From: Candidatus Zixiibacteriota bacterium
Lineage (GTDB): Bacteria; RBG-13-66-14; B26-G2; WVWN01
NCBI GenBank assembly: GCA_030613505.1
Contig: JAUWLW010000002.1
Coordinates: 1-64,000, forward strand
Length of the DNA: 64,000 nucleotides
Reading direction: 5' to 3'
Below are positions 1 to 8,415 of the stretch, piece after piece; the stretch's first letter is position 1; the number at the start of each line of letters is the position of its first letter. The position numbers and the translations under genes are program-made. Below the pieces are notes generated by a model. It was given only the letters and a program-made list of their open reading frames with translations. It was not told the origin of the DNA and made no database searches.

Positions 1-2
1 GC

Positions 3-1121
3 GACCCTTGGCGCACTATTACGTATGCCCTGTCGCGCGTGAGCGGCGAGAATACGTTTATGTGCCGGGGGACGTTCGAGGAAAAAGTTACTATTGAAGG
101 GTACGGGATCCGGCCCACTTTCGTCGCCAACCCCGAAGCCGAACTAAAGGGTTACATTAGATCCCGATCTTATGTTTACAAGTTGAAGATAAACGGTTTC
201 CGCGTTTATGGCTATGCTGGCGTAGTAGCGAACGAGACCCTGGTCGTAGCGGATTGTTATTTCAATAATCCCGCGGGGCCCGCGTTGACGGCGCACGGTT
301 GTGCTACCTCCGCCCGGGTTTACCGGTGCGTTATTGAGAATTGTTCCGTAGTTACCTCGACGCACATCGAGCTCGGAACTCTATTTTTCAGGGATTGTGT
401 CGTAAAGAAGTGCGAGAAAGGGATATCGGCGGACCTCTCGGCGGATTTATCGGTGTATAATAGTAGTTTCGAGCTTATCCGCGGAACGGCGATCTCAGCG
501 CCGGGCACTGTAGCAGGTTGCGAATTTTATAATAATGGGCTAGGCGTAGAAGCATGCGTACACGACGACGCCGTGTGGTGTTCCGTTTACGACTCGATTT
601 TTATCAATAACGGTTCCGGTATATACGCTTCGTATTGGAGAGAGATATACGGCGGCGTTAAAATCGATAATAACTTAGTAACTATGAATCAGGTATACGG
701 GATTAAAACCGCCGGTCCGCGCGTTTATTTAAACGGCAATGTGGTCAAAGAAAACTACGGCCACGGCGTCTACATAGAGGACGGGTTACCCGGCCTCGGC
801 ACGCCCGCCGACCCGGGCGGCAACACTTTCGCCGGCAACAAATCGGGCTATGACGTTTACAACGCCTCGAGCGAGGATATCCCGGCCTACGGCAACTACT
901 GGGACCCGCGGTCCGAAGCGGAGATGAAGGGCAAGACCTGGCGGGAGGTCAACGTTACGCGCATCTACGACCACTGGGACGACCCTAAGGTCGGGTACGT
1001 TATGTGGAGCAAACCTATTTTTGGCGTCGCGCCGGCGTCGCTGGGGCGGATAAAGGCGGCGTTCCAAGGCGGGTCAGCGTCGGGGTTATTGACGCCGAGT
1101 CCAAGTTCCGCCGTTCGTTAG
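3..1121 (+). CDS. Right-handed beta-helix repeat protein with C-terminal SLGRIK tag (5' end outside window)
   Basis: The frame is open to the left edge and reads a DPWRTITYAL stretch before the first possible start (GTG at 39), so the gene begins outside the window. The rest is a series of short beta-strand rungs rich in Asn, Gly and Val, typical of secreted right-handed parallel beta-helix (DUF1565/pectate-lyase-like) proteins. Near the end is VAPASLGRIKAAF, followed by a further Gly/Ser-rich tail. This matches the tag of otherwise unrelated secreted proteins in the window. Function is unknown; extracellular polysaccharide or surface binding is plausible. A strong terminator follows directly. 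Confidence 0.75.
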   Translation, partial: DPWRTITYALSRVSGENTFMCRGTFEEKVTIEGYGIRPTFVANPEAELKGYIRSRSYVYKLKINGFRVYGYAGVVANETLVVADCYFNNPAGPALTAHGCATSARVYRCVIENCSVVTSTHIELGTLFFRDCVVKKCEKGISADLSADLSVYNSSFELIRGTAISAPGTVAGCEFYNNGLGVEACVHDDAVWCSVYDSIFINNGSGIYASYWREIYGGVKIDNNLVTMNQVYGIKTAGPRVYLNGNVVKENYGHGVYIEDGLPGLGTPADPGGNTFAGNKSGYDVYNASSEDIPAYGNYWDPRSEAEMKGKTWREVNVTRIYDHWDDPKVGYVMWSKPIFGVAPASLGRIKAAFQGGSASGLLTPSPSSAVR

Positions 1122-1138
1122 ACGCTCTAAAAAGATAA

Positions 1139-1163
1139 GGCCGGCCCGCGGGCCGGCCTTTTT
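1139..1163. terminator. Intrinsic terminator (GGCCGGCC hairpin plus T5)
   Basis: A perfect GC hairpin of GGCCGGCC arms around CGCG is followed by five T. It can serve the beta-helix gene. The same hairpin core recurs at 33.41 kb. Confidence 0.8.
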
Positions 1164-1183
1164 ATTTCTAGTTCCGGAGGGTT

Positions 1184-1957
1184 CTATTCCAAATAATACC
1201 CGCCCACGTTCGCCAGCGCCCACCGCGGCTCCCCCGTCTCCAATTCCGTAACGACGTACACGTCCAGATAGCGAAAGAGGACGTCGCTGTCGAGGGGCGG
1301 CAGCCGCTCCAGGCGCGCGAAGGCGACGGCCAGGCCGCGCTCGTAGTCCGCGGCTTCCAGCTCGAGCTCGGCCGATTCGACGTCGGCCACGATCTTGTAT
1401 TTTTTATTGTACTCGTGATGCGCCTCGCCGGTTATACGGTCGAGCTTTATCTTTTTTATTTTTTTGCGGAGGAAGGCCAGAGCGCGCCGGACTGCCTCCT
1501 CGTCGAAGGCCGGCGCCGGTAGCGTTTCCAGTTTCTCGGGGCGGAGGATATAGGCGTATTCGTACAGGTCGTCGGCGGCGACGAGGCCCCGCGCCCGGGC
1601 AAAGCCGCCGGGTTCGTCCGTCGGCGCGTCAGGAGGCAAAACGTCCATGTAGAAATAACGCACGTCGAACGGCGCCTCCGCCAGGACGTTTTTTTCGCGG
1701 GCGTCGGGTTCTTTTATCGAACATAGGAGGATGGCGCCGCCGGCAAGGCCGCCGCGTCGCCACTTTCCGGCGACGACGGCCAATTCGCCCGGGCGATATG
1801 CGTCGTCCGTCGCTGCTTCCACCGTCTTGAAGGGGTACGGGTCCGGCCAGAGGTAGAGCGGGATTTCGCCGTCGCCGCGGGCGCGAACGGCGGCCGGGGC
1901 GGCCGCCAACGCGAGAGATACGGTTACGATTTTTACCAGCGATTTAAACGCGTTCAT
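1184..1957 (-). CDS. Secreted protein of unknown function
   Basis: I do not recognise a family. The 257-residue reading starts at the ATG overlapping the argF stop (ATGA), which implies translational coupling. The N-terminus MNAFKSLVKIVTVSLALAAAPAAVRARG is split here by description only: basic start, hydrophobic core, Ala-rich cleavage region, so it is a signal peptide. The mature part has no obvious repeats and carries a Lys-rich stretch (RKKIKKIK) near residue 170. The open frame continues upstream for 79 codons, but that part lies inside argF in another frame and is Arg-rich, so it was left out. It is the last gene of the minus-strand operon. Confidence 0.6.
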   Translation of the reverse strand: MNAFKSLVKIVTVSLALAAAPAAVRARGDGEIPLYLWPDPYPFKTVEAATDDAYRPGELAVVAGKWRRGGLAGGAILLCSIKEPDAREKNVLAEAPFDVRYFYMDVLPPDAPTDEPGGFARARGLVAADDLYEYAYILRPEKLETLPAPAFDEEAVRRALAFLRKKIKKIKLDRITGEAHHEYNKKYKIVADVESAELELEAADYERGLAVAFARLERLPPLDSDVLFRYLDVYVVTELETGEPRWALANVGGYYLE

Positions 1958-2883
1958 AACACCAAGGCCAGTAGCGCCTTTTGGGCGTGGAGGCGGTTTT
2001 CGGCTTCGTCCCATATCGCGCTCTGCGGCCCGCGCGCGACGTCTTCGGTTATCTCTTCGCCGTAGTGGGCGGGGAGGCAGTGCAGGACGATGGCGTGGGG
2101 GGCCGCCGCGGCGACCATATCCGCGTCGACGGTGAAGCCGGCGAAGGCTTGTTTTTTTTCGGCCGCTACGTCTTCTTCGCCCATGCTGGCCCATACGTCG
2201 GTGTAGAGTACGTCCGCGCCGTTCGCCGCGGCGAGGTCGTTGGTGACGGCGATTTTGGCGCGTGAGTTCGCGGCGAGCTTTTGCGCCCGCGACGTTACTC
2301 CCGCGTCGGCCTCGAAGCCGGCGGGGGTTACGATAGTGACGTTGAGGCCCGTTACGGCGCCGCCCAACATCAGCGAGTTGGCGACGTTGTTGCCGTCGCC
2401 GACGTAAACCAGCGTAAGCCCTTCGAGCTTGCCGAAGCGCTCGCGGACCGTCATAAGGTCGGCGAGGACCTGGCAGGGGTGCAGCAAGTCAGAAAGGCCG
2501 TTGATCACCGGGACGTCGCCGTATTCCACCAGCCCCTCGACGACGTCGTGGCCGAAGACCCGCGCCGCGACGCCGTGTACGTACCGCGAGAGAACCGTCG
2601 CCACGTCGGCCACGGACTCGCGCTTGCCGACGCCGACCTCGTCCGGCCCCAGGTACAGCGCGTCGCCGCCCAGCTCGTGCATGGCGACGTCGAAGGATAC
2701 GCGCGTCCTTAACGACGGCTTTTGGAAGAGGAGGGCGAGCGTTTTGCCGGCGTGGGTGTCGCGACGAGCGCCGGCGGCGCGCTCTCGCTTTAGCTCCTCC
2801 GCCAGCTCGAGCACTGCGGTTATTTCGTCGGCCGTGAAGTCGGCGAGCGACAAAAAAGACCGGCCACGTAAATCTACCTTCAT
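1954..2883 (-). CDS. argF: Ornithine carbamoyltransferase
   Basis: Catalyses carbamoyl phosphate + ornithine to citrulline in arginine synthesis, in the cytoplasm. The 309 residues match the usual family length. Visible motifs are SLRTR in the carbamoyl-phosphate loop (about residues 55-59), HPCQ (about 135), the nucleotide-fold stretch YVGDGNNVANS, and HCLPA near the C-terminus. These identify OTCase rather than aspartate transcarbamoylase. It lies between an MBL-fold hydrolase and a secreted protein whose start overlaps its stop. No other arginine genes are nearby. Confidence 0.95.
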   Translation of the reverse strand: MKVDLRGRSFLSLADFTADEITAVLELAEELKRERAAGARRDTHAGKTLALLFQKPSLRTRVSFDVAMHELGGDALYLGPDEVGVGKRESVADVATVLSRYVHGVAARVFGHDVVEGLVEYGDVPVINGLSDLLHPCQVLADLMTVRERFGKLEGLTLVYVGDGNNVANSLMLGGAVTGLNVTIVTPAGFEADAGVTSRAQKLAANSRAKIAVTNDLAAANGADVLYTDVWASMGEEDVAAEKKQAFAGFTVDADMVAAAAPHAIVLHCLPAHYGEEITEDVARGPQSAIWDEAENRLHAQKALLALVL

Positions 2884-2916
2884 TTTACGGAACTCCCCTG
2901 GGTGAGCGACTGCGCC

Positions 2917-3783
2917 CTATCCGTCCCTTACGCTCGGCCCTTCGGGCGCGAAGACGTACTTTTTCGTATCGTCCAGCGTTACTTTCCCGACCGGATCGTC
3001 TATTTCGTGGGGTAGGAAAAGGAGCGCCCGCCGCCGGACCGCTCGCCGGAGGAGCGTCTTCTTCGCCTCCAACGTCGTCAACGGGTGGAGGTCGTAGGCG
3101 GTGCCGTACGCCGGCGGGAAGTACGCCGCCGTCGGTATGATGTCTCCCGGGAAGTATCCCACCCGGCGGCGCGAGGCGACGCGGACAACCTGGTGCGCGG
3201 TGGTGTGGCCGCCGGTAACCACCAGCGAGACGTTTTTGGTTACGAATCGGTCGCCCTCCAGGAGCCTCAGGCGGCCGGTTTCTTTCAGCAATAGGAAGTC
3301 TTCCGGTTGGTACCCGCCGCGGGTCCTCTCGTTGGGGCGGGTGGCGTCGAGCCAGTCGCGGCGTTGCGCGAAGTACGTGGCCTTGGGGAACGTGATGCGG
3401 AGGACGCCGTCGTCGTCTACCGTCGTCGCGCCGCCGGCGTGGTCGAAGTGGAGGTGGGTCAGGATTACGACGTCGACGTCGACGGGGGAGACGCCGACCC
3501 TGGCCAGCTCCTCGAGCAGCGCGCCGTCCTTTTTGACGGCGTAGACGTCGCGCCACTTGGCGTTGAGCTTGTTGCCCAGGCCGGTGTCGACGAGGACGTT
3601 GCGCCGTTTGGATTGGATCAGATAGCAATTAACGGCCAGCGGGACCCGCCCCCGTCGGTCCGGTTTGGCGTGCTTTGACCATGTGGGTTTGGGGACGATG
3701 CCGAAGATGGCGCCGGCGTCGGTCCTATACACCCCGTCGCGCAATAGATAAACCTTTACGTCTCCTACTTGATAATAAGTCAC
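2917..3783 (-). CDS. MBL-fold metallo-hydrolase
   Basis: A 288-residue metallo-beta-lactamase-fold protein. It has the metal motif THLHFDHAGG (HxHxDH) near residue 110, a later His in VVTGGHTTAHQ, an Asp in YFPGDI and a His in FLPHE, which together supply the usual two-zinc site. The layout resembles lactonase/YtnP-like hydrolases, but the substrate cannot be assigned. There is no signal peptide, so it is probably cytoplasmic. It starts one base after the rlmN stop region on the same strand, so co-transcription is likely. Confidence 0.85.
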   Translation of the reverse strand: MTYYQVGDVKVYLLRDGVYRTDAGAIFGIVPKPTWSKHAKPDRRGRVPLAVNCYLIQSKRRNVLVDTGLGNKLNAKWRDVYAVKKDGALLEELARVGVSPVDVDVVILTHLHFDHAGGATTVDDDGVLRITFPKATYFAQRRDWLDATRPNERTRGGYQPEDFLLLKETGRLRLLEGDRFVTKNVSLVVTGGHTTAHQVVRVASRRRVGYFPGDIIPTAAYFPPAYGTAYDLHPLTTLEAKKTLLRRAVRRRALLFLPHEIDDPVGKVTLDDTKKYVFAPEGPSVRDG

Positions 3784-3784
3784 G

Positions 3785-4831
3785 TTAACCCTCTATCGCC
3801 GCCGGCGTCCGGTTGGCCAGCGTGCCGCACGCCGCGTGCACCGCGGCGCCGCGCGGCCGGCGGACCGTGAGCGCCATCGGGCCTAGTGCTACTTCCGTCA
3901 GGAAAGCGGCCAGCCTCTCTTCGGTCGGCGCTTTAAACGGCGCCCCCGGCCATTCGTTGAACGGGATTACGTTTATTTTGCACGGTATGTGCCGCGTGAA
4001 GGCGACGAGGGCGCGCGCGTGGCGGAGGTCGTCGTTTACGCCCCCGCACAGGACGTACTCGAAGGTAAGGCGGCGGCGCGTCCGCCGTGTATAATATTTA
4101 TAAGCCGCGGCCAAGTCGTCCAGCGGGTAGCGGGCGGCGCGCGGCATAAGGCGGTCGCGCGTCTTTTGAATCGCGCTGTTCAACGAGACGGCGAGCTTGA
4201 CGGCGGGGCCCTCGTCCGCCCATTTTACGATCCCCTCTGGTAGGCCGATGGTGGACGCCGTTATGCGCCGGCTACCCACGTCGAAATGTTCCCGCAAGAG
4301 GCCCAGGGCGTCGGCGACGTTTCTGAAGTTGGCCAGCGGCTCGCCCTGTCCCATAAGGACGGCGTTGCGGATGCGCGATTCGGGATGCCGGCCTTGGATG
4401 AGGGCGAATTGGACGAAGATCTCGTATGCGGTCAGGTTGCGATGGAAACGGAGGGCCCCCGTGGCGCATATGCGGCAATCGAACTGGCACCCCACCTGGC
4501 ACGATAAGCAGACGGCGTCGTGGTCGCCGCCGGGCATGTACACGGCCTCCACCAGGGCGCCGTCCCGTAATTCTAATAGATATTTGACGGTACCGTCGTC
4601 GTCGGTCGCTTCGTCGCGAACGGCGGGCCGGGGGATGAAGAAGACGCGGGCGAGTTCGTCGCGGAAGGCCGCCGGCAGGTCCGTCATCTCGTCGAACGTC
4701 GCCGCTGCCCGGGCGAACAACCACTGCTCGAGTTGACCCGCGCGGTAAGCGGGCTGTCCTAGGGCCTCGATTAAGTTTGCCCGCTTTGCCTTGTTCAACG
4801 CCGTTACGTCTTTCAAATTGTTCCCAACCAT
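3785..4831 (-). CDS. rlmN: 23S rRNA (adenine2503-C2)-methyltransferase, RlmN family
   Basis: Radical-SAM methylase of 23S rRNA A2503; the family also acts on tRNA A37. The cluster motif CQFDCRIC (CxxxCxxC) is near residue 115, followed by MGQGEPLANF and RRITASTIGL. The C-terminal HAACG holds the methyl-carrying Cys. Length (348) is normal. It sits in the housekeeping run, 19 bp downstream of the M29 aminopeptidase. Cfr is a possible alternative assignment, but the genomic setting favours RlmN. Confidence 0.93.
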   Translation of the reverse strand: MVGNNLKDVTALNKAKRANLIEALGQPAYRAGQLEQWLFARAAATFDEMTDLPAAFRDELARVFFIPRPAVRDEATDDDGTVKYLLELRDGALVEAVYMPGGDHDAVCLSCQVGCQFDCRICATGALRFHRNLTAYEIFVQFALIQGRHPESRIRNAVLMGQGEPLANFRNVADALGLLREHFDVGSRRITASTIGLPEGIVKWADEGPAVKLAVSLNSAIQKTRDRLMPRAARYPLDDLAAAYKYYTRRTRRRLTFEYVLCGGVNDDLRHARALVAFTRHIPCKINVIPFNEWPGAPFKAPTEERLAAFLTEVALGPMALTVRRPRGAAVHAACGTLANRTPAAIEG

Positions 4832-4850
4832 CGCGCTGCTGTTCGGCGGG

Positions 4851-5951
4851 TCAGATCAGCTCGCCCTTGTCCATGACGACCGTCCCGTCGGCCTCGACCG
4901 TCGGCTCGAAGACCAACATATCCTGGTGGTAGGAGCACGAGTTTGCGCCGTCCATGAACCGGTTTTCGCCCAGCGCCAGGTGTATGGTCCCGGTCATTTT
5001 CTCGTCCGTGAGGACGGAACCGTACGCCTCGACTACAGCGGGGTTGAGACCCACGCCGAATTCGCCCAACCGCAGGCAATCGCCGTGGCCCGCGTCGACG
5101 AATTCGACGAAGACGTCGAACCCCTCTTTGGCTTCTACAGGCTTTGCGTCGCCGTTTTCGAACTCGAGGACGAGGTCCCGTATGCGGTTGCCTTGGATGA
5201 AAGCGCGATCGAGGATTACGCGGCCGTTTACGCTGTCCTCCATCGGCGCGCAGTATACTTCGCCGGCCGGCACGTTGGCTATGAGGGGACCGTCGTCATC
5301 GCCGGGGTAACCCAGGATGCCGTCGTCGATAAACAATTTGCGGCCTGCGATCGAAAAGGTGAGGTCCGTTCCCTTCTTCGATTTTACCGATATGTCCTTT
5401 ACGTTTTCGAGCTTGTCGTAGATGTTGCGAGCGCGTTTCCTTATCGTCGCCGGCGGTACCTCCACCGCGCGCCAGAAGAGCAGGTGGTATTTTTGGAAGT
5501 CTATGCCGAAGAAGTTTGCCTGTTCGACCGTGGGGAAATCGGTCACTATGACGCGGCGTTCTTTGGTGAAGTACATCACGTCCATCACGGCCTTGGTCCG
5601 CTTTTGAACCAACGTCGCGCGTTCCGGCAAAAGCTGGCGGCTGAGGAGTGGATTGCGCCAGTTGGAGTCGACCTTTACGACGACGTCGGAATCGCGTATA
5701 AGCCCGATGAGGTGAGGGGGCGCTTCGGCCAGGATGTCGGGGGGCGTTTCGTTTTCGACCCGCAGCCGGAACTCGTCGTTGGCGGCGACGATGAGCGGGT
5801 GGGCGCCGGCGCGGGCGCACTCGGTACCGATGAGTTCGGCGTAGTATTGTGCGTCGGCGCGCGCGCGGATGAGCACCGTCTCGCCGGAGCGGACGCGGGC
5901 GTTGTCGCGTACTATATGGCGCGCTATAGCGGCGAAATCTGGTCTATACAT
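4851..5951 (-). CDS. M29-family aminopeptidase
   Basis: A 366-residue protein resembling thermophilic M29 aminopeptidases (AmpS/PepS). Recognisable segments are VPAGEVYCAPMED, LRLGEFGVGLNP, DEKMTGTIHLALGENR and a late YHQDM. These contain the Glu, His and Asp metal ligands expected for a two-metal aminopeptidase. No export signal is present. A 115-bp gap separates it from hslV upstream and 19 bp from rlmN downstream. Specificity cannot be read from sequence. Confidence 0.88.
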   Translation of the reverse strand: MYRPDFAAIARHIVRDNARVRSGETVLIRARADAQYYAELIGTECARAGAHPLIVAANDEFRLRVENETPPDILAEAPPHLIGLIRDSDVVVKVDSNWRNPLLSRQLLPERATLVQKRTKAVMDVMYFTKERRVIVTDFPTVEQANFFGIDFQKYHLLFWRAVEVPPATIRKRARNIYDKLENVKDISVKSKKGTDLTFSIAGRKLFIDDGILGYPGDDDGPLIANVPAGEVYCAPMEDSVNGRVILDRAFIQGNRIRDLVLEFENGDAKPVEAKEGFDVFVEFVDAGHGDCLRLGEFGVGLNPAVVEAYGSVLTDEKMTGTIHLALGENRFMDGANSCSYHQDMLVFEPTVEADGTVVMDKGELI

Positions 5952-6066
5952 ACCGTCTTTTCTCCGATCGACTTTCGATTAAAAGTTAACTGTCGCGTTA
6001 ATTTACGCGCGCGACGCAAGACCGCGGTTACCTAAATCCGTTCGCCCGGGGGCCGGGGCCGGCGTT

Positions 6067-6606
6067 TTACTTTTTAAGCTCGAGGACCGTTAGGCTGCCG
6101 TTGGAGTACAGGTCTATCGCTGCCGACGCGGCCATGCTTTCGCGGCATATTTGGGCCGCGGATAGTCCGGTGTGTTTGAGCAGGACGCGGGCCGCGGCGA
6201 GCGCGTACGGGCCGCCCGAGCCGAGCGCGATTATACCATCGTCCGGCTCGAGGACGTCGCCGGCGCCGGTTATGACGTACGAATGTTCCGCGTCCACCGC
6301 GGCGATCAGGGCGTCGAGTTGGCGGAGCATCTTGTCGGTGCGCCAGGTCTTCGCGAGCTCAACTGCGGCGCGCGGGAGATTGGCCGGGTAGGCTTTCAAC
6401 TTTTCCTCCAGCCGTTCGAACAGCGCCAGCGCGTCGGCGGTGGCCCCTGCGAAGCCGCAGAGAACCTGGCCGTCCAACATCTCGCGAACCTTCACCGCGC
6501 CCGTCTTGAGTATCGTGTCGCCGACCGTGATCTGGCCGTCCGCGCCCAACGCCACGGCGTTGTCGCGTCGGACCGAGAGAACCGTCGTGCCGTGTGGCTT
6601 ATGCAT
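6067..6606 (-). CDS. hslV: ATP-dependent protease subunit HslV (ClpQ)
   Basis: Threonine peptidase subunit of the HslUV protease. I chose the ATG giving MHKPHGTTVLSVRRDN: the N-terminal nucleophile Thr is then exposed by removing a short propeptide, as in other HslV proteins. A further-upstream ATG at 6663 only adds an unrelated Arg-rich stretch. ALGADGQ and IALGSGGPYALAAA are family motifs. xerC lies immediately upstream, as in the codV-clpQ-clpY order of Firmicutes, but the unfoldase gene hslU does not follow; the next gene is the aminopeptidase. HslU must lie elsewhere if HslV is active. Confidence 0.92.
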   Translation of the reverse strand: MHKPHGTTVLSVRRDNAVALGADGQITVGDTILKTGAVKVREMLDGQVLCGFAGATADALALFERLEEKLKAYPANLPRAAVELAKTWRTDKMLRQLDALIAAVDAEHSYVITGAGDVLEPDDGIIALGSGGPYALAAARVLLKHTGLSAAQICRESMAASAAIDLYSNGSLTVLELKK

Positions 6607-6690
6607 AGTTGACGATAACCTTTTTCCTTCTCGGGTGTATAAACTTCGCCGGGTATTATACATAAAACTACCCGCCGATAAAATATTTTT

Positions 6691-7653
6691 CTAGCTCTCT
6701 CGCCTTTTTTTGTTTTGCTTGCCCCGGGCGTGCGGGTGGTACCGGTCGTAGACGTCGCGCAGGCGGCTTGCCGTGACGTGGGTGTAAATGGCCGTCGTGG
6801 CGACGTTCTCGTGGCCCAGCAGCTCGCGAATCGTTTCGAGGTCGGCGCCGGCGTCGAGCATGTGCGTCGCGAAGGTGTGGCGCCAGGTATGGGGACTGAC
6901 GCCCGGGCCGCCGGCTCGAGCGACGACGCGGTGAACGCTCCGCTCGGAGAGCGGCTTGCCGCGGCGATTCAAAAACAACTTCCGTTCGCCGGCGGCCGGT
7001 TCCAGTTTGCCGCGGTTGGTAAGGTATTCCGCAACAGCCGCGGCGGCCTTCGCGCCCGTCGGTACCACCCGCATCTTGTCTCCCTTGCCGACGACGGTCA
7101 CCAATTCCCGTTTGACGTCGACGTCGCCCACCTCCAACGACGCGAGCTCGGCCACGCGGATACCCGCGCCGTAGAGGAGCTCCATTATAGCCCAATCGCG
7201 CACCGCGCGCGCCGCGGCATTTTCGCGCGCCCGCCCGTCCTTGAACCGGCTCGGGCCGGGTGTGCGGGCTCGTTCTTCGGCGTGGTCGAGGACGGCCGCA
7301 GCCTCGTCGACCTTGAGGTAGGTCGGCAGCGCACTCGGGAATTTGGGCGTTCGCAACGCCTCCGCCGGGTTGTCTTCAACGCGCCCCTGGTGCCGTAGGT
7401 ATTTATAAAAACGGCGGAGCGAGGCGAGTTTGCGCGCCAGCGATCGCGACGAGACGCCGGCCTCGCGGAGGTGAACGAGGAAGTGGCGGAGGTCCAGCAT
7501 CGTCAAGGCCGTTACGTCGCGGCCGGGGTCGTATTCCGCGGTGAACGCCGCCAGTTGTTTGAGGTCGCCGGCGTAGCTCCGCACGGTGTGCGGCGACGCG
7601 CGTTCGACGTCGGCGAGGTACGAGAGAAAGGCGGCGATTTCGTCTTCGGCCAT
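6691..7653 (-). CDS. xerC: Tyrosine recombinase XerC/XerD type
   Basis: A 320-residue site-specific recombinase for chromosome-dimer resolution. An N-terminal SAM-like core-binding domain precedes the catalytic domain with Arg in GAGIRVAEL, Lys in VGKGDKMRVVP, HTWRH, the His in LLGHENV and nucleophile Tyr in TTAIYTHV. Trp replaces the more common Leu in HxLRH. It is placed between a PHP hydrolase (4-bp gap) and hslV, an arrangement seen for housekeeping xerC, so I do not read it as an integrase. XerC versus XerD is uncertain. Confidence 0.9.
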   Translation of the reverse strand: MAEDEIAAFLSYLADVERASPHTVRSYAGDLKQLAAFTAEYDPGRDVTALTMLDLRHFLVHLREAGVSSRSLARKLASLRRFYKYLRHQGRVEDNPAEALRTPKFPSALPTYLKVDEAAAVLDHAEERARTPGPSRFKDGRARENAAARAVRDWAIMELLYGAGIRVAELASLEVGDVDVKRELVTVVGKGDKMRVVPTGAKAAAAVAEYLTNRGKLEPAAGERKLFLNRRGKPLSERSVHRVVARAGGPGVSPHTWRHTFATHMLDAGADLETIRELLGHENVATTAIYTHVTASRLRDVYDRYHPHARGKQNKKRRES

Positions 7654-7657
7654 AGCG

Positions 7658-8371
7658 TTAAGTCTTTTTACGTTGCGGTAGGAATATCCTTTCTTCGGGG
7701 ATGTTGAGACGCTCGATCATCTGCCGAGGGTACTCGACGGCGAAAAGTTCCGCGCGGCGGTGGGCGTCGGAACCGACCGCGAACGTGACGCCTGCTTCGA
7801 GCGCGAGCTTGATCTGTCTTTCCCCCGGTACCAACCAACGGCCGCTTATCTCGACGGCGACGCCGCGCTCGGCGGCCGCGGTCCAAAGCTCGCCGCACCG
7901 CCGTTCGTTCCAGACGTCGTCGTAGCGATGGTTTAAAGGGACCGGGAGGTACGTGGGGTGGGCGAGCACGTCGAGCGGGTCTTCCGCCAAGGCCTTGAGC
8001 ATTAACTCCAGGTACGCCGTCACGAACGCGTCCTCGTCGGTCGGAAGCTCCGTTCCCCAAAAGAAATGTTTCTTATCGTCGACGGAGACGGCGTGAACGC
8101 CGCCCATGAGGTAATCGAGCTCGGCCAAGCGGTCGTCGTCCACCGGTATCTCTTCGCCGACGCAATACTCGGCGCCCAGCAGGAGGCCGTGTTCGCGGAC
8201 GTCGGCGACGTAGGCGTCGAAGGCCGTGGCCTCGAACATCTTGTGGTAGGGGGACAGGTGGTCGCAGATGCCGGCGACAACTTTCGCCCGGCGGGCGCGC
8301 CGCGCGACGTCGGCGACGACGAGCGGGCTGTCGGAGTGTACGGTATGTATGTGCAGGTCGACCTTTAGCAT
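7658..8371 (-). CDS. PHP-domain hydrolase
   Basis: A 237-residue polymerase-and-histidinol-phosphatase domain. DLHIHTVHSD at the N-terminus, GICDHLSP, a central GAE, GGVHAV, VLAHPTY and GSDAHRR supply the multi-metal ligand set in the usual order. Histidinol-phosphatase-like or other phosphoesterase activity is possible; no histidine genes lie nearby. It heads the minus-strand run that continues into xerC. Confidence 0.85.
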   Translation of the reverse strand: MLKVDLHIHTVHSDSPLVVADVARRARRAKVVAGICDHLSPYHKMFEATAFDAYVADVREHGLLLGAEYCVGEEIPVDDDRLAELDYLMGGVHAVSVDDKKHFFWGTELPTDEDAFVTAYLELMLKALAEDPLDVLAHPTYLPVPLNHRYDDVWNERRCGELWTAAAERGVAVEISGRWLVPGERQIKLALEAGVTFAVGSDAHRRAELFAVEYPRQMIERLNIPEERIFLPQRKKT

Positions 8372-8415
8372 GGTTATTTAGAATCGCCGCGGGGGTTGTG
8401 GCCTGCGCGGGGACT

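Noticed and set aside
4791-6035. 414-residue open frame on the plus strand
   Set aside because: Antisense to the M29 aminopeptidase, whose motifs are clear. High G+C makes long antisense frames common here.
6691-7653. Tyrosine recombinase as a mobile-element integrase
   Set aside because: Its place between housekeeping genes and the xerC-hslV order fit a chromosomal XerC.
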